64,000 nt of DNA from an uncultured Acidobacteriia bacterium (GCA_903909435.1 CAIVVT010000061.1:1-64000); one strand, 5' to 3'. Shown: positions 8,588-17,330, numbered from the stretch's first letter. Notes: a model not told the origin generated them from the letters alone. Numbers and translations are program-made.

Positions 8588-9124
8588 ATGAGAAATCTAC
8601 TTTTCGCCACCGTTTTGACGTCAGCATTCGCCATGAGTATCTCAGCAGCTTCCAACGTTCACGAGTTCACTCTCAACAACATTGACGGAAAGCCGGTTCC
8701 GCTTGCCGAATACAAGGGCAAGGTCGTGCTCATCGTCAACGTCGCCAGCAAGTGCGGATTCACCCCCCAGTACACAGGATTGGAGGCGCTCTACGAGAAG
8801 TACAAGGACCAGGGTTTCGTGATTGTCGGCGTTCCGGCTAACAATTTCGGCTCCCAGGAGCCGGGCACCAACGAAGAAATCAAGACGTTTTGCTCGCGCA
8901 AGTACAACGTCAGTTTCCCGATGATGTCGAAAGTATCGGTGAAAGGCGACGATATTACGCCGCTGTACAAGTACCTCACCACGGCCAAGGGCGGCGACGT
9001 GAAATGGAATTTCACCAAATTCCTGATCGGCAAGGACGGCCAGATCGCTGAGCGCTTCGAGTCGGCCGTCAAGCCGGACGCACCGGAATTGACGTCGGCG
9101 GTCGAGGCGGCGCTGAAGCAGTAA
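8588..9124 (+). CDS. Exported glutathione peroxidase-family thiol peroxidase
   Basis: 178 residues with a signal peptide (MRNLLFATVLTSAFAMSISA), so probably periplasmic, unlike most bacterial members. The peroxidatic Cys is C56 in NVASKCGFTPQY. The Trp-Asn pair of the catalytic tetrad is W140-N141 (KWNFTKFLI). C102 in FCSRKYNVSFP sits where the resolving Cys of thioredoxin-dependent (2-Cys) members lies, so reduction by thioredoxin rather than glutathione is likely. The tetrad Gln of the usual NQF motif is N86 here (ANNFGSQEPG). It should reduce H2O2 or lipid hydroperoxides. It precedes galE by 68 bases, but a shared function is not evident. Confidence 0.93.
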   Translation: MRNLLFATVLTSAFAMSISAASNVHEFTLNNIDGKPVPLAEYKGKVVLIVNVASKCGFTPQYTGLEALYEKYKDQGFVIVGVPANNFGSQEPGTNEEIKTFCSRKYNVSFPMMSKVSVKGDDITPLYKYLTTAKGGDVKWNFTKFLIGKDGQIAERFESAVKPDAPELTSAVEAALKQ

Positions 9125-9192
9125 ACGACCATTCGCGACGGTCTGATACCGTAGGGGAAGCGGGTCGCCGGGAGGCCCGCGGTAACACCCTT

Positions 9193-10167
9193 ATGGCACG
9201 TATTTTAGTCACCGGCGGCGCCGGCTACATCGGCTCGCACACAACTCATCATCTGCTCCGGCTCGGCCACGATGTGCAGGTCGTGGACGATCTTTCTCAC
9301 GGCTACGCCCACAATGTTCCCGAGGGCCGGCTCCACGAATTCAATCTGCTGGACACGCCCGTGCTCGACGCTCTGCTGAAGCGTTTCGCTTTCGACGCCG
9401 TGGTGCATTTTGCGGCATTCATTGCTGTCGGTGAATCGGTGCGTCAGCCCGAGATGTACTTCCGCAACAACTGCGGAGCCACGTTCAGCCTGCTGGATTC
9501 GATGGCGCGCGCAAATTTGCGCAAGATCGTGTTTTCGTCCACGGCGGCGGTATACGGCAACCCCGAGAGCACGCCGATTACCGAGGACTTGCCGCACAAG
9601 CCTGTAAACCCGTACGGCCACACCAAGCTGATGGTGGAGCAAGCCATGCGCTGGATGGACGAGGGGAACGGACTGAGGTTCGTCGCACTGCGGTACTTCA
9701 ACGCCTGCGGCGCGGAAGAGGCTTTCGGCATCGGCGAAGAACACGAGCCGGAGTCGCACCTCATCCCGCTGGTCTTTCGCGCCATCCGAACCGGCAAGCC
9801 GCTCACTGTTTTCGGCCAGGACTATCCCACTCCGGACGGGACCAATGTCCGCGATTACATCCACGTTTCCGACCTCGCCACCGCACATTCAGCCGCGCTC
9901 GACCATCTGCTGGGCGGCGGCGTGAGCCATTCCTTCAACGCCGGGACGGGGCAGGGTTTCAGCGTACTTGAAGTGATCAAAGCGGTGGAACGAGTGACGG
10001 GAAGGAGCGTTCCTTACGTGATCGGTCCTCGCCGCGAGGGCGATCCGGCCATTCTTGTGGCCGACTCGACCCGGCTGCAGCAGACCCTGGGCTGGAAGCC
10101 GAACTACACGACGCTGGACGCCATGGTCGAAAGCGCGTGGAAGTTCGACAGCAAGAAACACGCGTAA
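9193..10167 (+). CDS. galE: UDP-glucose 4-epimerase
   Basis: 324 residues, the normal length for GalE. It interconverts UDP-glucose and UDP-galactose (Leloir pathway, exopolysaccharide precursors) in the cytoplasm. It is an extended short-chain dehydrogenase: the NAD-binding GGAGYIG is at residues 8-14, the Ser/Thr of the catalytic triad is in VFSSTAAVYG and the Y141-x3-K145 pair in NPYGHTKL. RYFNACGA and GTNVRDYIHVSDL are diagnostic GalE segments. No good Shine-Dalgarno precedes the ATG. The next gene (a DUF1080 protein) follows after 46 bases. Confidence 0.96.
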   Translation: MARILVTGGAGYIGSHTTHHLLRLGHDVQVVDDLSHGYAHNVPEGRLHEFNLLDTPVLDALLKRFAFDAVVHFAAFIAVGESVRQPEMYFRNNCGATFSLLDSMARANLRKIVFSSTAAVYGNPESTPITEDLPHKPVNPYGHTKLMVEQAMRWMDEGNGLRFVALRYFNACGAEEAFGIGEEHEPESHLIPLVFRAIRTGKPLTVFGQDYPTPDGTNVRDYIHVSDLATAHSAALDHLLGGGVSHSFNAGTGQGFSVLEVIKAVERVTGRSVPYVIGPRREGDPAILVADSTRLQQTLGWKPNYTTLDAMVESAWKFDSKKHA

Positions 10168-10213
10168 CCTGTGGCAGGGCGCCACGACCCGGTTAACTGG
10201 AATAGATGCAAGT

Positions 10214-10936
10214 ATGAGATTCTCAACCCTGCTAGCGGCTATAGCCCTTCTACCCTGCCTGATGCTTGCGCAGGACTGGAAGCCCTTGTTCAACGGAAAG
10301 AACCTCGACGGGTGGGAGGTGCGCGGCGAGTGCACCTGGACCGTTCTGCCGGGCGGGGTGCTGCTGGGCCAGCGCAGCCATCCCAACATCGATGATCCAT
10401 TTCCAGCCTGGCCCGCGACGCGCGAGCAATACGAGAAATGGCATTACCGGCAAGCATGGCTTTACAGCGTGAAGATCTACGACGAGTTCGATTTGCACGT
10501 CGAGTACCTCATGCCGCCCGGCACCAACAGCGGGATCTCCATCCGGGATCTCTCGCGAGCGCACTTCGTCATCGGTGAATCGGACAGCGCCCGGCCCGAC
10601 CTAGTCACTGCTTTGAAGAGTTCGCCTGCTCACGTCGGCTACGAAATCCAGCTCATCGACGACAGGGCGCCCGAGAAGTATATGAGCGGCAGCATCTACA
10701 GTTTCGTCGCCGCGCCTGCGAATCTGCAGCGTACGGGCGAGTGGAACGAGATTGAGATCGAGAGCCGGCACTCCGGGATCCGCGTGAAGGTCAACGGCAA
10801 GCCTGCGGCGGAATTCGCGGGCGATCCCGCGCGCTCGCTGGTTGGGCCGATCGGCCTGCAATTGCACGATCAGTTTACGTTCGCGCTGTTCCGGAATATC
10901 AGGATCCGGGAAATCGCACCGGCCGTCTCGAAGTGA
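10214..10936 (+). CDS. Secreted DUF1080 (3-keto-disaccharide hydrolase-like) protein
   Basis: 240 residues. A signal peptide (MRFSTLLAAIALLPCLMLAQ) is followed directly by DWKPLFNGKNLDGWEV, the hallmark start of DUF1080, a concanavalin-like beta-sandwich seen in planctomycetes, Bacteroidetes and acidobacteria. Some members hydrolyse 3-keto-glycosides. Further family features are PGTNSGISIR, GYEIQLIDD and the C-terminal strands GPIGLQLHDQFTFALFRNI. The ATG at 10214 is preferred because it begins the signal peptide; the frame is open upstream but overlaps galE. It probably acts in the periplasm or outside the cell on plant or microbial glycosides. Confidence 0.88.
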   Translation: MRFSTLLAAIALLPCLMLAQDWKPLFNGKNLDGWEVRGECTWTVLPGGVLLGQRSHPNIDDPFPAWPATREQYEKWHYRQAWLYSVKIYDEFDLHVEYLMPPGTNSGISIRDLSRAHFVIGESDSARPDLVTALKSSPAHVGYEIQLIDDRAPEKYMSGSIYSFVAAPANLQRTGEWNEIEIESRHSGIRVKVNGKPAAEFAGDPARSLVGPIGLQLHDQFTFALFRNIRIREIAPAVSK

Positions 10937-10990
10937 CTGGGGCCCACCGGCCCATTGGTGCGTTGAAAGTGGGATGGCTGGTTTGATACA

Positions 10991-11050
10991 ACCACTCCCT
11001 GACGGTCGTGGCTCCGATCCGGCAAGGAGCCGCGATCGTGAGGAAATGGT
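10991..11050. repeat. Palindromic dispersed repeat, copy 2 (diverged)
   Basis: Left arm 10991-11015 (ACCACTCCCTGACGGTCG...) and right arm 11026-11050, 20 of 25 positions complementary, 10-base spacer. The first 22 bases of its core match copy 1 (4156-4177) at 20 of 22 positions. Most changes within the stem keep G-U pairing, which suggests that RNA structure is maintained. It lies between convergent genes, as copy 1 does. Confidence 0.75.
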
Positions 11051-11067
11051 TGAATCGGGGGTGCTTA

Positions 11068-12864
11068 CTACTCCGCCGCGAACACCCGGTAAGTCCCGTG
11101 CTTCAGCGCCGTCTCGAAGACCGTGTTGGGGCCTTGCGCAGCGCCGGTCAGGATCTCGCCCGTGAGCATATCGCGCAGCTTGGTGATGCGCTTCTCGGTG
11201 AGGATGCGCGCCTGCACCGGGTTCTCCTGGAACGATTCGACGATGAATTTGTCGTTATCGTAGACGAACAGACTGACCCGGCTAGGCGCGTCCAGACGGA
11301 CGAACATGTCTTTTGCAACCACGTCTCGAATGGTCTTCAGGATCGCAGGCGGGTAGCTGTACAAATCCCCGATGGCGTTCGGGATGGTCAGCACGAAGAG
11401 CATGCCCTTGGAGTACCTGGCCGAGTGCAGGATCGGAGTGCCCGTGGTCTTCGAAGGCGAGGTAAAGGCGCTCACCGTCTCCCAGCTATCGTTGGTGGCG
11501 TAACGGATCAGAGGGACCAGAATGTCGCTGTCCGCCTTGATGCTGCCGCCTCGCCAGCCCTGCTGGAACTCGCGCACGGAGACCGTCTGGCCGGTGCTCT
11601 CCAACTCGACGATGTCCTCGATGCCCTTGCCTTGCAGCGCCTTCAACAACCCGGAAGTAATCACAACGTTCTTGCCGGCGACGAGCTGGCGTTTGATCTT
11701 CCCGACGATGGCCGGGTCGAAGCGCGCCTGCTCCGTCAGTAGCACGGTCTTGGCATCGACCGGGAACTCCGGCACGATGTCCATGGGGATGCCGATCATG
11801 CCCAGATAGCTCGGCAGGAAGTCCTCGCCATAGGAGTGGAAGGGCTTGTACGTTTTCACGCCGACGGGTTTCCCCAGATCGCCGAGGAACTTGTCGAGCT
11901 GTGCGAAGACTTCGCCGCCGATCTCCGCCGCTTTCGAATCGGGCAACAGCGAACCGTCCGCCTGCTTCGTTGGCGAATAAATTGCGCCGATATTAAAGAA
12001 CGTGATTTCGGGCGCCTTGGCGAACATGGTCAGCCAGATCTGCTCCGCGAAGCGGTCACGCGGTTCCGGCCCATAGTGGTCCACCCAACCGCCGGCGTTG
12101 CCGCCCGGCTTGATGTTCTCGAAGTAACGCACGATCGAGTAGCCGTGATACTCCTGCAAGTGCTGGTTGCTATTGACCGGGTCGCGGGTCTCGGTGCCGG
12201 TGTAGAGCTTGTCGAAGAACTTGGGTTCCGTTTCCAGGTTGAAGCCCAGGTTCTGAAAATGGTCGTACCAGTTCGGGTACTTGATGATGACCTGGACTTT
12301 GGGATTCACGGCCTTGGCGGGGCCCACCACCAGGTTCCGGCCGGCCTCGTCCATCAGTGCCAGGCGATACTCGGTCCAGCTCCGCGTGCCCTTCTCGCGA
12401 ATGGCGCTGTCGGACTTGCAGTTGGTGAAGAAGAAGTCGTCGAGAATGAATTCGTCGAAGTTACGGGCCGTGAATTCGACCACCTCTTTCAACTTCTTAC
12501 GCTGCTCGGGCTCGGAATAGCAGTAGGTCTCAAACATGTTCCGCTCATTCACGGTCACGGTGATCCCACCTGAAACCTTCACGCCTTTGCCTAGGAAGAA
12601 CGCTTTGGCTTGGTCGAGTGTTTCCTGGTCGATTACGACCATGTCTCGGTGGGTCTCCAGGTAGATCTTGTCCACCTTCATGTGCTTGGAGACGGCCTCC
12701 CAGTGGCTCTCGAGCCAGGCCGGGTCTTTCATCTTCTGGACTTCGTAGACCCGCGCGTACAGCGCCACGTCGAAGTTCTTATAGTTCTTCCCACCCGCTT
12801 GCAGGGTAGATGCCGCCAGCACCAGCAGCAGCGCCGGACAAGCCACCGTCGTCAAACATCTCAT
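11068..12864 (-). CDS. Secreted protein of unknown family, probable glycosidase-like barrel
   Basis: 598 residues with a signal peptide (MRCLTTVACPALLLVLAASTLQAGG). The start is backed by GGAGG nine bases upstream. Residues about 30-330 alternate strands and helices as in a TIM barrel: KIYLETHRD, GVKVSGGITVTV, FDEFILDDFFFTNCKSD, VQVIIKYPNW and EITFFNIGA. Acidic residues at strand ends (DDFFF near 142) are where glycoside hydrolases keep catalytic acids. Residues about 350-480 resemble a glutamine-amidotransferase-like or beta-galactosidase trimerisation-like domain (PVDAKTVLLTEQ, LVAGKNVVITSGLL), and the end is a small beta domain. I cannot name the family. It may act on polysaccharide, as its DUF1080 neighbour may. 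Confidence 0.7.
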   Translation of the reverse strand: MRCLTTVACPALLLVLAASTLQAGGKNYKNFDVALYARVYEVQKMKDPAWLESHWEAVSKHMKVDKIYLETHRDMVVIDQETLDQAKAFFLGKGVKVSGGITVTVNERNMFETYCYSEPEQRKKLKEVVEFTARNFDEFILDDFFFTNCKSDSAIREKGTRSWTEYRLALMDEAGRNLVVGPAKAVNPKVQVIIKYPNWYDHFQNLGFNLETEPKFFDKLYTGTETRDPVNSNQHLQEYHGYSIVRYFENIKPGGNAGGWVDHYGPEPRDRFAEQIWLTMFAKAPEITFFNIGAIYSPTKQADGSLLPDSKAAEIGGEVFAQLDKFLGDLGKPVGVKTYKPFHSYGEDFLPSYLGMIGIPMDIVPEFPVDAKTVLLTEQARFDPAIVGKIKRQLVAGKNVVITSGLLKALQGKGIEDIVELESTGQTVSVREFQQGWRGGSIKADSDILVPLIRYATNDSWETVSAFTSPSKTTGTPILHSARYSKGMLFVLTIPNAIGDLYSYPPAILKTIRDVVAKDMFVRLDAPSRVSLFVYDNDKFIVESFQENPVQARILTEKRITKLRDMLTGEILTGAAQGPNTVFETALKHGTYRVFAAE

Positions 12865-13105
12865 CGGGGATGACCTCCAGAAGCGCAGATCTAAGTTCTA
12901 TCAGACAACAAATTGGGGCCAGCGGCTATTGGGGGCGAAACAGAGATGCGTCCAAGTTGGCACGCCATTGTCTTCCGGCCGGCACAGCAGCTGAACCAGC
13001 ATTCGTCGGGAGGCCACCGCGAGTGCCGGCCGTAGTTCCGGGTTCGAGTGACGGCAGCGCTTTCGGGTCCAGTGGGTGGCGATGATATGCTGTCGCCAGA
13101 TCCTA

Positions 13106-14632
13106 ATGCACGCACTTCTCAGGCTTTCTCTCATCACGCTCGCTCTTGCCGCCGCCCTTGCGGCGCAGACTGCCGTCGGCCAGTTCGAGTCCCGCCAGGA
13201 CATTGGAGCCACCCCGGCCGCCGGCTCGGCGCAATTCGACGCCTCCAGGAATGAATACCGCGTGACCGGCGGAGGCGCGAACATCTGGGGCGCCGCGGAC
13301 GCGCTCCAGTTCGCCTGGAAACGCATCTCGGGCGATGTTCGATTCACCGCCGACGTTCAGTTCATCGGGGTTGGCGCGGTGAATCACCGCAAGGCCGTAC
13401 TGATGCTTCGACAGAGCCTCGCGCCGGATTCCGCCTACGCTGACGTCGCGCTGCATGGCGACGGCCTGACTTCGCTGCAATTCCGCTCCGCGGCCGGCGG
13501 GAAGACGGAGGAACTGCGCTCGACGCTCAACGGGCCGACCCGGATCAGGATCGAGCGGCGCGGCAACCAGTTCACCATCTATGCCGGGAAGCCAGGCGAG
13601 GAGCTCCTCTCCACTGGTCCCCAGACCGTCGTTCTGACCGACCCGGTTTACGCCGGCATCGGCGTTTGTTCGCACGACGAGAAGATCCTGGAGACCGCCG
13701 TGTTCTCAAATGTGCAAATCGAACCGCTCCCGCCCGTCGCCGCCCGGCCGCGCTACCGCAGCAAGGTGACCGTTTTCGACTTGGCGACGCGCAAAAGCGA
13801 AACCGTCTACACCGCGGACGAGGTTGTGGAAGCGCCCAATTGGTCGCGCGACGGCAAGTACCTGTTGGTCAACACCCGCGGCGATCTGTTCCGTCTGCCG
13901 GTGGGCGGCCCGGCACAGCTCGAGAAGATCGACCTCGGTCCGGTGGGCTACCGCTGCAACAACGACCACGACCTGTCGCGCGACGGGAGGTATCTGGCCT
14001 TTTCGGCCTCCACGCGCGAGTCCCGCCAGTCCCAGGTCTTCCTGGCCAACGGAGACGGCTCCGGCGCGAAGCTGATGGTGGAAACCGCGCCGAGCTACTT
14101 TCACGGCTGGTCGCCCGACGGGAAGTGGCTGGCGATTGTGGGCCAGCGCAACGGCAAGTTTGAGCTGTACAGAGTGCCTGTACAGGGTGGCACGGAGCAG
14201 CGGCTCACTTCGAAAGGCGCCTACGACGACGGTCCGGAGTACTCCCCCGACGGCAGGTGGATCTATTTCAACTCCGATCGCTCGGGCGGCTGGGACATCT
14301 GGCGCATGCCTCCCGAGGGGGCCGGACCGGGCGACGCCAAAGCGCAGCAGGTGACCAGCGACGAGTTTGAGGATTGGTTTCCGCACATCTCTCCAAACGG
14401 CAAGTGGATGGTCTTCCTGTCCTTCCCGAAAGGCGTGAAGACGCACAACGATAAGCTGGAGGGAGTCTCGCTGCGGCTGATGCCTACGCCGGGCAAGCAG
14501 GTGAAGCCAGGCAAAATCGAGATGCTCACGACCTTCTTCGGCGGGCAGGGCACCATCAATGTAAACTCGTGGTCGCCGGATTCCAAGCGGTTCGCCTTCG
14601 TGGTGTACGAACCGCTGCCGGCCCAACCGTGA
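13106..14632 (+). CDS. Secreted PD40/TolB-like beta-propeller protein
   Basis: 508 residues starting at the ATG that opens a signal peptide (MHALLRLSLITLALAAALAAQ); an in-frame GTG 30 bases upstream would spoil it. The first part (about 25-215) is a concanavalin-like beta-sandwich similar to DUF1349 (ANIWGAADALQFAWKRISGDVRFTADV cut short here). From about 225 it has repeated TolB/PD40 blades, each with a core such as NWSRDGKYLLVNT, DLSRDGRYLAFS, GWSPDGKWLAIVG, EYSPDGRWIYFNSD, HISPNGKWMVFLS and SWSPDSKRFAFV: six recognisable blades. It probably binds ligand or protein outside the cytoplasmic membrane. No catalytic motif is seen. Confidence 0.85.
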   Translation: MHALLRLSLITLALAAALAAQTAVGQFESRQDIGATPAAGSAQFDASRNEYRVTGGGANIWGAADALQFAWKRISGDVRFTADVQFIGVGAVNHRKAVLMLRQSLAPDSAYADVALHGDGLTSLQFRSAAGGKTEELRSTLNGPTRIRIERRGNQFTIYAGKPGEELLSTGPQTVVLTDPVYAGIGVCSHDEKILETAVFSNVQIEPLPPVAARPRYRSKVTVFDLATRKSETVYTADEVVEAPNWSRDGKYLLVNTRGDLFRLPVGGPAQLEKIDLGPVGYRCNNDHDLSRDGRYLAFSASTRESRQSQVFLANGDGSGAKLMVETAPSYFHGWSPDGKWLAIVGQRNGKFELYRVPVQGGTEQRLTSKGAYDDGPEYSPDGRWIYFNSDRSGGWDIWRMPPEGAGPGDAKAQQVTSDEFEDWFPHISPNGKWMVFLSFPKGVKTHNDKLEGVSLRLMPTPGKQVKPGKIEMLTTFFGGQGTINVNSWSPDSKRFAFVVYEPLPAQP

Positions 14633-14769
14633 AATCGGGCTGGAATACGGCCGAGCGACCCGCCATCAGCCGCGTTCCTGCACCGTAGTGCCAAGGCAAG
14701 GTACGATGGAGGTTGGCGGGGAAATCGTAGCATCCGGTCCTCAATCGCCTCAAGGGAAAACCAAGCACC

Positions 14770-15246
14770 ATGGCCGACCGTTTGATTGCCGCTCAGGCAA
14801 GTGTACAACCGATTGAAAAGAAAAAGGTTACGAACCTTGACGTGCTGAACGAGGCTTACGATTATGAGAAGCCGAGTTCGTTTTCCAGGGCTTTGAGGCT
14901 TGAATTGGGCGAGGTCGTCGTGCTCCTCATCTCGGGCACCGCCAGCATCGACGACTTGGGTGTGACGGTTCACGTGGGCGATTTCCGGGCCCAACTGCGC
15001 CGGACTTACGACAACATCACCGGCCTTTTGGCCAGTGAAGGCGCCACCTGGAAAGACATCGTTCGGACCACCTGCTACCTTCGGGACATCGACCGCGATT
15101 ACGCCGTGTTTAACGAGGAGCGGACCCGATTCTTCGAGGAACTGGGGCTCGATCCGCTACCCGCTTCGACCGGGATTCAGGCCATTCTCTGCCGTCCTGA
15201 ACTGCTGATCGAAATCGAGGCGATCGCCATGTTCCGCAAGGCTTAA
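14770..15246 (+). CDS. RidA/YjgF-superfamily protein lacking the active-site Arg
   Basis: 158 residues with the RidA (enamine/imine deaminase) fold: LISGTASID, an AQLRRTYDNITGLLASEGATWKDIVRTTCYLRD-type helix-strand region and a C-terminal IEIEAIAMFRKA. Canonical RidA carries an Arg in a PARS motif that binds the carboxylate of the substrate; here the segment reads PASTGIQA, with S133 in the Arg column. That version occurs in chorismatase-like and other non-deaminase branches. Its substrate is therefore open. The gene is flanked by unrelated genes and has no operon partner. Confidence 0.85.
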   Translation: MADRLIAAQASVQPIEKKKVTNLDVLNEAYDYEKPSSFSRALRLELGEVVVLLISGTASIDDLGVTVHVGDFRAQLRRTYDNITGLLASEGATWKDIVRTTCYLRDIDRDYAVFNEERTRFFEELGLDPLPASTGIQAILCRPELLIEIEAIAMFRKA

Positions 15247-15426
15247 CCCCTCTCGAATCAAACCCGAGCTTTGGCCTGAACCAAATGCAAGTGAGGCTGC
15301 GGTGGCTCGTCACCGTGTCCCTGGACGCCCGTAGTGTGTCCGCTTCCTGCCCCGATCCCGTTCAGCCCAGCGACTCCATGACCGCTGGCGCATTCAAGCT
15401 TTCTCGGCTGATTCGCTGGTTTGGCC

Positions 15427-15453
15427 TAAAGAATCCACTAATACTGCCGATCT
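15427..15453 (+). promoter_or_regulatory. Sigma-28 (FliA)-type flagellar promoter
   Basis: TAAA (15427-15430), exactly 15 bases, then GCCGATCT (15446-15453). The FliA consensus is TAAA-N15-GCCGATAA, so the -35 core is perfect and the -10 matches 6 of 8. It is 60 bases upstream of the fliD ATG, fitting a class 3 (late) flagellar gene. Confidence 0.7.
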
Positions 15454-15513
15454 CTTTAAGTGGAGGCGTCCATCAACTCGCGCCGCTGGGCCGGCGCCAA
15501 CGGGCAAACTGTC

Positions 15514-16932
15514 ATGAGCACATCTACTTCCTCGCTCGCTAGTGCATTGGCGTTAATAGCAAATCCGCAGACCTTCACCGGCGTAAGCAAGTACTCGTCC
15601 GACATGCAGAGTATACTCACGCGGACTCAGCAGATCGCCCAAATACCAGTGACCGCTCTGCAGAACGACCAGACAACGCTGAAGAGTGAAGTGACCGCGC
15701 TGACAGGCCTGCAGGCGGCCGTCAGCACCTTGTCCACAGCTATCAGTTTCCTTGGCTCCCTGGCGACCTCGGGAGCGCTGACCGCCGCCTCAGACAACGC
15801 CGACACTGTCAGTGCCGCCATAAGCGGGAACGGAGCAACGGCGGGCACTTACATCATCGGGAACGTCACTTCCCTGGCCTCGGTTTCGACGGCCACGCTG
15901 GAAGCACCGGTTGCCGACCCTGCCGTCACCAATATTGCGCCGGTAGACACGAACACCTTGTATCTCTCAGTTGCGGGCACCCGGAACCCGCTGGTTCTGA
16001 CTGGCCAAACCAACAACTTGAACGGGCTGCGCGATGCAATCAACAGTGCCAAGGCGGGCGTGACGGCGTCTATTTTGACCACCACGGACGGTTCCTTCCT
16101 GACCCTCACGGCTACGGTTGCCGGTGCCAGCGCGATCACGTTAACCGCGGCCTCTGATGGGTCCGGTCCGGATCTGCTGGCAATGGACAAAACCGGCTCG
16201 CTGGCCCAGTTTGAAGTGAATGGGAAGGCCGCGACTTCGACATCCAACCAGGTTAGCAACGTGATCCCGGGCGTTGCGCTTACCCTCAAAGCCCTCACGG
16301 TCGGGACGGCGAAGACCACCGTCAGCGTGAGCGGGAATGCCAACGCACTCGCCAACGCGCTCGAGAGCGTAGCCACCGCATACAACTCTTTGACTACCAG
16401 CATTGCGGCTGCGACCGCCCCGAGTACCGGCGTGCTGGGGGGCAGTCAAATGGTGAGTGCCGTCCGCAGCCTGATGCGGGACGTCATGTTCCACAAAGAA
16501 ACGGGCAGCGTCAGCTCGCTGTTGGATCTTGGTGTCGCGTTCGACAGGACGGGCACGATGAGCGTTGATGCGAGCGTCTTGTCCTCCTTTACCGGAGGAC
16601 AACTGACCAACGCGTTGACCTTCATCGGCAACGGAACAAAGGGGTTCTCGGCCCTCTCTAAGACTCTTGACGCGTATGGCGATGCGAGCACCGGGATGAT
16701 CCAGCAGAGCATCACGCAGGATCAAGGCGCGGAACAACGGCTGCAGGATCAGATCGACGCCATGAACGTGAGGATCCAGCTTGCCCAGAAGACCACGCTA
16801 GCGAAACTCCAGGCCGCCGACACCCTGCTGGCCATGTTGACGAATCAGCAGGGTGTTTTGACTTCCTCTATTCAGAGCCTGAATTACACTCTCTACGGAG
16901 TTCAGACCGCATCCACTGCGACCGCCGCTTAG
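15514..16932 (+). CDS. fliD: Flagellar filament cap protein FliD
   Basis: 472 residues. FliD (hook-associated protein 2) caps the growing filament and folds flagellin outside the cell. The N-terminal coiled D0 region (FTGVSKYSSDMQSILTR, then about 60 helical residues) and the FliD_C segment near 340-390 (LLDLGVAFDRTGTMSVD) match the family, as does the helical C-terminus with Gln-rich heptads. The middle is Ser/Thr/Ala-rich and variable. There is no signal peptide, as expected for type III secretion. The ATG at 15514 is chosen because MSTSTSSLASAL begins a typical N-terminus; an in-frame GTG at 15460 is possible. A sigma-28-type promoter lies upstream and a FliT-like gene follows. Confidence 0.85.
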   Translation: MSTSTSSLASALALIANPQTFTGVSKYSSDMQSILTRTQQIAQIPVTALQNDQTTLKSEVTALTGLQAAVSTLSTAISFLGSLATSGALTAASDNADTVSAAISGNGATAGTYIIGNVTSLASVSTATLEAPVADPAVTNIAPVDTNTLYLSVAGTRNPLVLTGQTNNLNGLRDAINSAKAGVTASILTTTDGSFLTLTATVAGASAITLTAASDGSGPDLLAMDKTGSLAQFEVNGKAATSTSNQVSNVIPGVALTLKALTVGTAKTTVSVSGNANALANALESVATAYNSLTTSIAAATAPSTGVLGGSQMVSAVRSLMRDVMFHKETGSVSSLLDLGVAFDRTGTMSVDASVLSSFTGGQLTNALTFIGNGTKGFSALSKTLDAYGDASTGMIQQSITQDQGAEQRLQDQIDAMNVRIQLAQKTTLAKLQAADTLLAMLTNQQGVLTSSIQSLNYTLYGVQTASTATAA

Positions 16933-16982
16933 TTAGTGACGCGAGATGTGAACGTAAGCCAATTGAATGTGAAAGGACACAC

Positions 16983-17330
16983 ATGCCGGCAAGAGACGAG
17001 TTCCTGATTGCTCTGGCAGCCTGCGAACAGACGAGTACCGCATTGCTGTCAGCTGTAGAAGCAGGCGCGCCGGATTCCACGGGACTAGCGGAGCGCCGCT
17101 CCGGGCAGATCGAAGTGCTCACCGCGCTCCTGCCGGCGGAATTAGGTGCCGGCGACATGGAGCGGTTGAAGCTCGTGCTCAATGTCGGACAGGAAGTCTG
17201 GTTGAAGGCTCTGGCAGAGAAGTTATCCGCCACCCGAGCTTTAGCCTCGCTTCAACGAGCCCTCCAGGTAGCGCGCCAACTCGGGACTGCTAGTGCGCCC
17301 AGGACTTCGGGCGTTGACTGCACCGGCTAG
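16983..17330 (+). CDS. Small helical protein, possible FliT-like flagellar chaperone
   Basis: 115 residues, nearly all predicted helix, with AAAGGA six bases before the ATG. It follows fliD by 50 bases on the same strand, the place where fliT (FliD export chaperone) or fliS usually lies. The segment GLAERRSGQIEVLTALLP resembles the central ERE-type helix of FliT/FlgN-like chaperones. Sequence similarity in that family is too low to be decisive, so the role is an inference from position, size and helicity. Confidence 0.6.
   Translation: MPARDEFLIALAACEQTSTALLSAVEAGAPDSTGLAERRSGQIEVLTALLPAELGAGDMERLKLVLNVGQEVWLKALAEKLSATRALASLQRALQVARQLGTASAPRTSGVDCTG

Noticed and set aside
9125-9192. Short hairpins between the GPx gene and galE (ACGGT/ACCGT; GCGGG/CCCGC)
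   Set aside because: The stems are only five bases long and there is no T-run, so a terminator call is not supported.
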